This document shows positions 7,511 through 12,827 of a stretch of DNA of 12,827 nt, piece after piece. The number at the start of each line of letters is the position of its first letter. Position 1 is the stretch's first letter. Made by a program: the position numbers and the translations under genes. Below the pieces are notes generated by a model that had not been told where the DNA came from, ran no database searches, and saw only the letters and a list, made by a program, of their open reading frames with translations. This DNA comes from Pseudomonadaceae bacterium (GTDB lineage Bacteria; Pseudomonadota; Alphaproteobacteria; UBA2136; UBA6156), in assembly GCA_947464215.1 (NCBI GenBank), contig CANHVX010000016.1, positions 1 to 12,827 on the forward strand, read 5' to 3'.

Positions 7511-7612
7511 GTTAGCGAGACTTGAATCCTCGTGAGGCCGCAAATCTATCTCAAGTTCCCTATCTTCCTCCTCACGGGGATCTCTCCATCAGCCCCGCAA
7601 GGGGCTTTTTTT
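7511..7612 (+). ncRNA. Possible small structured RNA between two identical terminators
   Basis: The 80 nt between the two terminator copies contain no credible frame but fold well. Segment 7526-7537 (ATCCTCGTGAGG) pairs with 7570-7581 (CCTCACGGGGAT) over 12 bp with one G-U. An alternative pairing is CTTGA (7521-7525) with TCAAG (7551-7555). A plus-strand RNA would end at the second terminator (7591-7612). I see no clear promoter just upstream, so it could equally be a porin 3'UTR fragment released by readthrough. A minus-strand RNA ending at copy 1 is also possible, as copy 1 is bidirectional. Confidence 0.35.
7591..7612 (+). terminator. Rho-independent terminator (copy 2, same core as copy 1)
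   Basis: AGCCCC (7591-7596), GCAA loop (7597-7600) and GGGGCT (7601-7606), followed by a run of T to 7612. Stem core, loop and T-tail repeat copy 1, but the upstream A-run is absent, so this copy is directional on the plus strand. Confidence 0.85.
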
Positions 7613-7649
7613 ATTGGCATATAGTCATGTGCTTTGGTTCATAGCGCAC

Positions 7650-7680
7650 AAAAAAAACCTCCCCACAGCGTGGGGAGGTT
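7650..7680 (-). terminator. Rho-independent terminator of the cold-shock gene
   Basis: A 10-bp stem pairs 7656-7665 (AACCTCCCCA) with 7671-7680 (TGGGGAGGTT) around a 5-nt loop. The A-run at 7650-7657 becomes the T-tail on the minus strand. It starts 21 nt after the csp stop codon. Confidence 0.92.
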
Positions 7681-7701
7681 GTGGTGTCTGGAAAGAATGG
7701 C

Positions 7702-7920
7702 TTAGGCCAGTTCCAGCTTACCTGCGCTTTGTTTGCCCATGCGGTCTTGGATCATCTCAAAGGTCACGCGCTGGTTGTCGTTGAGGTGGCTCAGGCCAGC
7801 CGCTTGCAGGGCGGTGATGTGCACAAACACATCTTTGTCTTGGCCATCGGGCTTGATGAAACCAAAACCCTTTTGGGTGTTGAACCACTTAACGGTGCCG
7901 GAGAGGCGTTGGGTAGACAT
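7702..7920 (-). CDS. CspA-family cold-shock protein
   Basis: The 72-aa product is a single cold-shock domain, a five-stranded OB fold that binds single-stranded RNA and DNA and acts as an RNA chaperone in the cytoplasm. The nucleic-acid binding motifs are clear: KGFGF (RNP1, residues 17-21) after TVKWFNTQ, and VFVHI (RNP2, residues 31-35). The start chosen is the ATG at 7920 (MSTQRLSGTVKWFN), which matches family length. Another in-frame ATG lies 12 nt upstream at 7932 and would add MLLH. Neither has a good Shine-Dalgarno. The gene stands alone, with a non-coding leader of up to 159 nt and a strong terminator behind it. It is slightly divergent from CspA itself (GLSHLNDNQRVTFEM in the C-terminal half), and many alphaproteobacteria carry several such genes, so I give no symbol. 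Confidence 0.95.
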   Translation of the reverse strand: MSTQRLSGTVKWFNTQKGFGFIKPDGQDKDVFVHITALQAAGLSHLNDNQRVTFEMIQDRMGKQSAGKLELA

Positions 7921-8079
7921 GTGAAGTAACATTCAGTTGTGAAAATTGCGCTGGCAAACACACGCCGCCGCGCCCTGCCTTCAGGCATAAAACCTGCAAA
8001 CAGTATGCGCAACATAACGGCAAATCACATAAAAAACAAGCAAAATCAATCAAACGTCTGGCACACGGGATGGAGGCTG
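7921..8079 (-). promoter_or_regulatory. Leader region of the cold-shock gene
   Basis: This 159-nt gap holds no credible gene. On the minus strand TTGATT (8053-8048) and TGTGAT (8029-8024) are 18 nt apart and could be -35 and -10 boxes, giving a leader of roughly 95 nt; both are partial matches. The leader contains a T-rich upstream part, a small GCC/GGC hairpin around 7976-7987 and a GC-rich middle. Long leaders are common in cold-shock mRNAs, where they fold differently with temperature; that role here is inference. Confidence 0.3.
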
Positions 8080-8676
8080 CTAACCAATCTCGCCGCCCAG
8101 GGCATTTAAGGCGCGGCGTTTAGCCACATAATCGGGCACAAATCGGCCCACCAGCGCCCAAAAACGTGGCCCATGGCTCATATATCTGCGGTGGCATAGC
8201 TCATGATAAAGCACGTAATCGCGCAGGTCGGCGGGCACCTGCATCAACCGCCAGCTCAAATTAATGTCTCCCGTGCTGGCACAGCTGCCCCACACGGTTT
8301 TTCCGCTGGTAATCTGGATACGCCCCACGGTTACCCCCACCTCATCCGCCAGCACACGCAAGCGGGGGGGCATCAGGCGCTGGGCGGCCTGCTTGAACCA
8401 AGCATCCGGCAGCGGGCAAACGCGGTGGGCTAAGGCCTCGTGCGCGGCGTGGCGTGCGGCTTTGCGGTCGTGTTCATCCAAACGGTTGCCAATAAAGCGG
8501 TGGCGGCTGGCACCAAAGCGCAACAATTCCCCCACCCCCACCCAGCGCGGGGCCTGGAACACCACCACGCCGTCGGGCGCTACGCGTAAGGCATAGCTGC
8601 GCCGGCGGCGCGCACTGCGCTCCACGCGGTAGGGCACACTACGGCCATCTTTAAGCTCCAAAAACCCCTGTTCCAT
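8080..8676 (-). CDS. YgjP-like (DUF45/SprT-like) zinc metallopeptidase
   Basis: The 198-aa protein belongs to the YgjP/DUF45 family of predicted zinc-dependent metallohydrolases; the cellular substrate is not well established for the family. The zinc site is visible as HELCH (H158, E159, H162) with a downstream histidine in the SHGPRFW stretch (H168), the usual HExxH...H layout. The preceding family block KTVWGSCASTGDINLSWRL (about 126-144) is also present. The N-terminal third is a basic beta-rich part with an Arg cluster (SARRRRSYALRV). There is no signal peptide or membrane segment, so it is probably cytoplasmic. The start is the ATG at 8676, with a moderate GGTAGAG ribosome site 7 nt upstream; the stop is TAG. 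It is divergent from the 125-aa unknown gene and 159 nt upstream of csp on the same strand, without an obvious terminator between them. Confidence 0.88.
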   Translation of the reverse strand: MEQGFLELKDGRSVPYRVERSARRRRSYALRVAPDGVVVFQAPRWVGVGELLRFGASRHRFIGNRLDEHDRKAARHAAHEALAHRVCPLPDAWFKQAAQRLMPPRLRVLADEVGVTVGRIQITSGKTVWGSCASTGDINLSWRLMQVPADLRDYVLYHELCHRRYMSHGPRFWALVGRFVPDYVAKRRALNALGGEIG

Positions 8677-8700
8677 AGATGAACTCTACCATAAACGGCC

Positions 8701-8729
8701 TTGCCAACCCAAGCCTTCACCGCTAGAAA
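8701..8729 (+). promoter_or_regulatory. Putative sigma70-type promoter of the 125-aa unknown gene
   Basis: TTGCCA (8701-8706, 5 of 6 to the -35 consensus) and TAGAAA (8724-8729, 4 of 6 to the -10) are exactly 17 nt apart. Transcription would start near 8736, about 40 nt before the ATG at 8776. If real, this rules out the upstream TTG at 8701 as the start of that gene. The motif AAAGGCAGA occurs twice, at 8728-8736 and 8762-8770. Confidence 0.45.
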
Positions 8730-8775
8730 AGGCAGACATTCAAGCGTTTTCCCTAGCCCGCAAAGGCAGAAATCC

Positions 8776-9153
8776 ATGCTTATCCCCGTCCCTCAAAGCC
8801 GTGTCCAACGGCCCATGGCGCCGAACACGCCGCTCGCCGTGCGGCATCTGGCTCAGGCGGCAAGCCATCTCTACCAAGTTCCAGAGAAGAACATCCTCTT
8901 TGTTCCGCTCATGCTCGGTGCCAGTCAAAACACCAGGCTCCGGGTTATGATCCCATACCCGATGACCGACCTGCGCGAGTCCATCGTCTGGGAAGCCAAC
9001 CTGCCCCTGCGCATCGGCCCAAGCGGCTACTGCGAACTCAAGGTTGGCCTGCAAACGGCCTATTACAAGCCTCTCCTCCACGAGGCCTGGCTTAACCTTG
9101 CCCCCACGGGCCTGCGGCTGCACCTCACTCCGCCCGATTCCCCTCCCATATAG
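8776..9153 (+). CDS. Hypothetical protein, 125 aa, family not recognised
   Basis: I do not recognise this product. It begins MLIPVPQSRVQRPMAPN and ends LHLTPPDSPPI. There is no signal peptide, no obvious membrane helix and no Cys or His cluster. The middle (NILFVPLMLGASQNTRLRVMIPYP) and the part around CELKVGLQTAYYKP look like alternating beta strands, and both ends are Pro-rich. The chosen ATG at 8776 has a modest AAAGG ribosome site 9 nt upstream and lies behind a plausible promoter; the longer frame to 8701 would use TTG and start inside the -35 box. A perfect terminator hairpin follows directly after the stop. The neighbours on both sides run on the other strand, so it is a single-gene unit. 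Codon choice (more CTC, AAG, CCG) seems a little different from recG and mfd by eye. The antisense frame at 8740-9156 is judged a shadow. Confidence 0.65.
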   Translation: MLIPVPQSRVQRPMAPNTPLAVRHLAQAASHLYQVPEKNILFVPLMLGASQNTRLRVMIPYPMTDLRESIVWEANLPLRIGPSGYCELKVGLQTAYYKPLLHEAWLNLAPTGLRLHLTPPDSPPI

Positions 9154-9154
9154 C

Positions 9155-9180
9155 AACGCCCCGGTAATCCGGGGCGTTTG
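9155..9180. terminator. Bidirectional hairpin terminator between convergent genes
   Basis: A perfect 10-bp stem pairs 9155-9164 (AACGCCCCGG) with 9169-9178 (CCGGGGCGTT) around a TAAT loop. It sits 1 nt after the stop of the 125-aa gene and 17 nt beyond the stop of the minus-strand SIMPL gene. The T-tail is short on the plus strand and weak on the minus strand. Confidence 0.75.
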
Positions 9181-9195
9181 CGCATGAAGAACAGG

Positions 9196-9954
9196 CTATT
9201 TCAACCGAATTTCCGCGCTCACATTCACGCTCACATCACTTTCGCCGCCTTGGGCCACAGCTTCGGGCATAGGGGCCGCCATCGCCATATCCATGGCCTT
9301 GCCGGCGCGCATCATGGTGTAAGGCATGGGCGAAGGCATGGCACCTTGGGTGTCAATTCGCGCATAACGGATGCTCTTCATCCCCAACGTTTGGGCAATT
9401 TTGGCCGCGCGCGATTTTATCGTGCCCAACGCTTCGGCGGTCAAATCATCGCGCAGCGCGTCGGCCGCCTCACGCGAGAGGTAAAAATTCATCCCTTGGA
9501 CCGCAAAACCCTTTTGCTGCAAGGCGGTGACAAGCTTCAGCACGTCATCGCGGTCAGCGCCATCCACCATCAGCTGTTGGTTGCCTTGCCAGTAGGCGTT
9601 TTTTTCACGCTGTTCGGGTGTCCAGGCGGGTGTGCCATTGGCTTTGGGGGCCGGTTCGGGGGTGTATTGCTTCCACACATTGTAGCCCCCCGTGGTCACC
9701 TTCACGCCACTCACTTTGCTATAGATAGCCCGGGCAGCCTGCATGGTGGCATTAATCTCACGCTGCACATCTTCCGGCGTCTTGGCTGTTTTTTCAAACG
9801 AGAGCGTGGCCTGCAAACGGTCCTGCGCCACGCTGCGGCGGGCTTCGGCCGTCAGGGTCACCACGGTGCTGCCATCGTCTTTGGCTTCATCCGCCATAGC
9901 CGCCAGCGGGGTGAGAACCAACGCCGCAGCAAGAATAATATGTTTGTGTATCAT
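9196..9954 (-). CDS. SIMPL-domain (DUF541) protein, predicted periplasmic
   Basis: SIMPL proteins (DUF541 family) are secreted or envelope-anchored; bacterial members have been linked to stress tolerance, but the molecular function is poorly defined. This 252-aa copy has a Sec signal peptide (MIHKHIILAAALVLTPLAAMA, cleavage likely after residue 21). It then has the family's opening strand TVVTLTAEARRSVAQDRLQA and a long helix-strand body with TTGGYNVWKQY and the DRDDVLKLVTALQQKG segment. The tail is Met/Pro/Ala-rich (PSPMPYTMM, MAMAAPMPEAV) before the last strand SDVSVNVSAEIRLK. The start is the ATG at 9954, with an AAGGA ribosome site 7 nt upstream. It follows the second SIMPL gene after 35 nt on the same strand, probably in one operon, and ends near a hairpin shared with a convergent gene. 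Confidence 0.88.
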   Translation of the reverse strand: MIHKHIILAAALVLTPLAAMADEAKDDGSTVVTLTAEARRSVAQDRLQATLSFEKTAKTPEDVQREINATMQAARAIYSKVSGVKVTTGGYNVWKQYTPEPAPKANGTPAWTPEQREKNAYWQGNQQLMVDGADRDDVLKLVTALQQKGFAVQGMNFYLSREAADALRDDLTAEALGTIKSRAAKIAQTLGMKSIRYARIDTQGAMPSPMPYTMMRAGKAMDMAMAAPMPEAVAQGGESDVSVNVSAEIRLK

Positions 9955-9989
9955 TGCTTTATCCTTTTTTATAAATGTATGACATGAAT

Positions 9990-10718
9990 CTAGCGGAGGT
10001 CATAATCCACGGTCGTCACCAACCGCAGAACCTTATCAATCTGCTCACTTTCGCCCGCAAACGAATCGCGCCCCAAAACCTCCACCGTGCCTTGGCGGGC
10101 GCGGCGGATGCCCCCCACATCCGCACCGCTGTCGGTGGCGAATTGTTCGGCGGCTTTGCGGGCTTCGGCGGTGGCGGCGCTCAACAGTTGGGGTTTAAAT
10201 TCATTTAATTTGGTAAAGGCGTAGTTGGGGCCCCAGCTATTGGTCAAAACAACGCCAGCGCTCACCAATTCACTCAACCCATTTTTGGCACGCAACGCCG
10301 CGTCCAAGTTGCTGGTGCGCACCACTACCCCCCCCTGCACACTAAAGCGAGGGCCGACAACGTTATTGTATTGGTTGGTGCGCGCATCGGAAACGGTCAC
10401 ATTCTGGTTTTCCATGTCTGTATCGGCCACACCATACTTTTGCAAATAGGCGCGTATACGGGCCACGCCGTCATTCACTTGGGCCTGGGCCACGTTCAAA
10501 TCATCCGAGGTGCCGGTCACACCCAACGTCCAGGTGGCAATGTCGGCGCGCACGGGCATTTCGGCGGCGCCGCGCACCTGCACGGTGCGGTCGGCCAGGC
10601 GCATGCTGGCAATCTGCCCGCCCAACACCGAGGCGCCACCCAAAATGGCCAACACCCACACGAACTGGCGCAGCAGCGCATCAACATCAATCGGTAAGGA
10701 AGGCTTGGCCACGGGCAT
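9990..10718 (-). CDS. SIMPL-domain (DUF541) protein with N-terminal membrane anchor
   Basis: This 242-aa protein is a second SIMPL/DUF541 member, first in the probable two-gene operon. Instead of a cleavable signal it has a hydrophobic helix at about residues 19-38 (FVWVLAILGGASVLGGQI) without an evident cleavage site, so it is likely anchored in the inner membrane with the domain in the periplasm. The family pattern is visible in RTVQVRGAAEMPVRADIATW (about 44-63), DMENQNVTVSDART and the AATAEARKAAEQFA helix. Its body differs clearly from the downstream copy, so the pair is old or separately acquired. The ATG at 10718 is only 1-2 nt from its GGAGA; the in-frame GTG at 10712 is 6 nt from it, so the true start may be two codons later. 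The stop is TAG. Confidence 0.88.
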   Translation of the reverse strand: MPVAKPSLPIDVDALLRQFVWVLAILGGASVLGGQIASMRLADRTVQVRGAAEMPVRADIATWTLGVTGTSDDLNVAQAQVNDGVARIRAYLQKYGVADTDMENQNVTVSDARTNQYNNVVGPRFSVQGGVVVRTSNLDAALRAKNGLSELVSAGVVLTNSWGPNYAFTKLNEFKPQLLSAATAEARKAAEQFATDSGADVGGIRRARQGTVEVLGRDSFAGESEQIDKVLRLVTTVDYDLR

Positions 10719-10750
10719 TCTCCATTCTTAAGGGGCTGCGAACGAAGACG

Positions 10751-10779
10751 ATGCTGCCCAACCCACACCCCCACGTCAA
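10751..10779 (-). promoter_or_regulatory. Putative promoter of the SIMPL operon
   Basis: On the minus strand TTGACG (10779-10774, 5 of 6 to the -35 consensus) is 17 nt from CAGCAT (10756-10751, 3 of 6 to the -10). Transcription would begin near 10744, about 25 nt before the start codon. The -35 match is good and the -10 weak. Confidence 0.4.
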
Positions 10780-10993
10780 GACGCAAACAGGCCACACACT
10801 TGCCAAACCCGCGCCCATATTGTATCCAAAAATCGCCAATCACCCCGTTTCCGGAGCCCCCTTATGGCAAAAACAGCAGAAAAGAAAAAGGGGCTACCTC
10901 ACCGGCCGCGCCTACGGCTGACCTTCACTCCACAACCAACTCAAGGCCCTCCGCCATTCCAGCGGGGGGCCATTTCCTTTTTGCCAACAAAAA
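10780..10993. other. Intergenic region between the SIMPL operon and the rRNA terminator
   Basis: I see no credible gene here; short frames on both strands lack family features and ribosome sites. It contains one strong GC-rich hairpin (10945-10954 pairing with 10962-10971) and a TACAAT box on the minus strand near 10815-10820 without a matching -35. Confidence 0.5.
10945..10980. terminator. Second GC-rich hairpin beyond the rRNA terminator
   Basis: 10945-10954 pairs with 10962-10971 over 10 bp with one G-U and a 7-nt loop. On the plus strand it is followed by a T-rich stretch (TTTCCTTTTT), so it could stop plus-strand transcription before it enters the rRNA genes. On the minus strand it lies just behind the rRNA terminator as a possible back-up but lacks a T-tail. 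Confidence 0.4.
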
Positions 10994-11013
10994 AGGGCCC
11001 CCGAAGGGGCCCT
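10987..11013 (-). terminator. Rho-independent terminator of the rRNA operon
   Basis: An 8-bp stem of A/T-closed G and C pairs 10994-11001 (AGGGCCCC) with 11006-11013 (GGGGCCCT) around CGAA. On the minus strand it is followed by a T-run (from A10989-10994 on the plus strand). It lies about 60 nt after the 5S rRNA. Confidence 0.9.
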
Positions 11014-11073
11014 AAAAATATGCTCAATGTGCGGCAGTCATAAACCTATGCCTCGTTTTGATCGAGATGTTAA

Positions 11074-11190
11074 ACCCTGGCAATGCGCTACTCTCCCAAC
11101 GCTTAAGCGTAAGTACCATCGCCGCAGGAGGGCTTCACGGCCGTGTTCGAAATGGGAACGGGTTTTAAACCTCCGCCATGGTCACCAGAG
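11074..11190 (-). rRNA. rrf: 5S ribosomal RNA
   Basis: On the minus strand the segment from CTCTGGTG (11190-11183) to TTGCCAGGG (ending 11075) has the size (~116 nt) and conserved blocks of 5S rRNA. These include CCCGTTCCCATTTCGAACACGG in two adjoining parts around the CGAAC loop, GGCGATGGTACT, and the near-terminal GGGAGAGTAG. The ends pair as helix I, including G-U pairs, which sets the boundaries to within a few bases. It is the large-subunit 5S component and lies about 110 nt after the 23S gene in the same transcript. Confidence 0.94.
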
Positions 11191-11299
11191 AGATAACATC
11201 TCAACCAAAACGAGTCATAGAACAAAATCAAATGCTAACAAGGTGTTTTCCAATCAAGGTATGAACAATTGGTTGCAATCTGCACGCGTTGGTGAAGAA
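11191..11299 (-). other. 23S-5S spacer of the rRNA operon
   Basis: An A/T-richer stretch of about 110 nt between the 3' end of 23S and the 5' end of 5S. It has no tRNA and no frame with support. It should contain the RNase processing sites; I do not see a long perfect processing stem within it. Confidence 0.7.

Positions 11300-12827
<1,528 letters not shown>

Noticed and set aside
7483..7612. The duplicated hairpins as ends of a mobile element
   Set aside because: The repeats are typical terminators in the same orientation, enclose only 80 nt, and show no target duplication or transposase.
8740..9156. A 138-aa minus-strand frame opposite the 125-aa gene
   Set aside because: The plus-strand frame has a promoter-like pair, ribosome site and terminator in the right places; the antisense frame has none of these and starts within the terminator stem.
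10517..10843. A 108-aa minus-strand frame overlapping the SIMPL gene start
   Set aside because: It starts at a GTG without a ribosome site and most of its length overlaps the anchored SIMPL gene in another frame.
11014..11074. A possible tRNA between 5S and the terminator
   Set aside because: Only a small CTCG/CGAG hairpin is visible; there is no T-loop motif or acceptor pairing and the space is too short.

Overview
The window comes from a Gram-negative, GC-rich bacterium, most likely an alphaproteobacterium. The grounds are an outer-membrane porin, the recG / sdhE / mfd neighbourhood typical of that class, and the form of the 5S and 23S rRNA. I cannot name the genus from sequence alone. Apart from the porin, the genes strongly prefer GCC, CCC and GGC codons, so C-runs and G-runs are frequent.

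Layout. Positions 1-129 (minus) hold the first 43 codons of an unrecognised gene that runs out of the window. Positions 198-4045 (minus) hold sdhE followed by mfd, 11 nt apart and probably one transcript. recG (4044-6221, plus) is divergent from sdhE, and the two ATG codons overlap inside one GGCATGCC palindrome. Next on the plus strand is a secreted porin (6337-7473), followed by two copies of the same terminator hairpin with a structured 80-nt stretch between them. On the minus strand follow a cold-shock protein with its own terminator (7918-7702, terminator 7650-7680) and an SprT/YgjP-like metallopeptidase (8080-8676). A 125-aa protein of unknown family (8776-9153, plus) has a plausible promoter and a strong shared terminator. 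Two SIMPL/DUF541 genes form a minus-strand pair (10718 to 9196). The window ends in the 3' half of a minus-strand rRNA operon: 23S (about 11300 to beyond 12827), 5S (about 11074-11190) and a strong terminator (10994-11013).

How it fits together. Mfd and RecG are related superfamily-2 translocases that act on stalled RNA polymerase and stalled replication forks, so this end is a DNA-repair neighbourhood with a complex II flavinylation factor embedded in it. The middle and right are housekeeping and envelope functions: porin, cold-shock protein, two predicted periplasm-facing SIMPL proteins, and rRNA. I see no mobile element, CRISPR array, tRNA or prophage. I did not find a clear new multi-gene system. 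The best leads are the duplicated terminators enclosing a foldable RNA, the overlapping sdhE/recG start codons with a nearby inverted repeat, the C8 tract ahead of the porin, and the 125-aa orphan gene.
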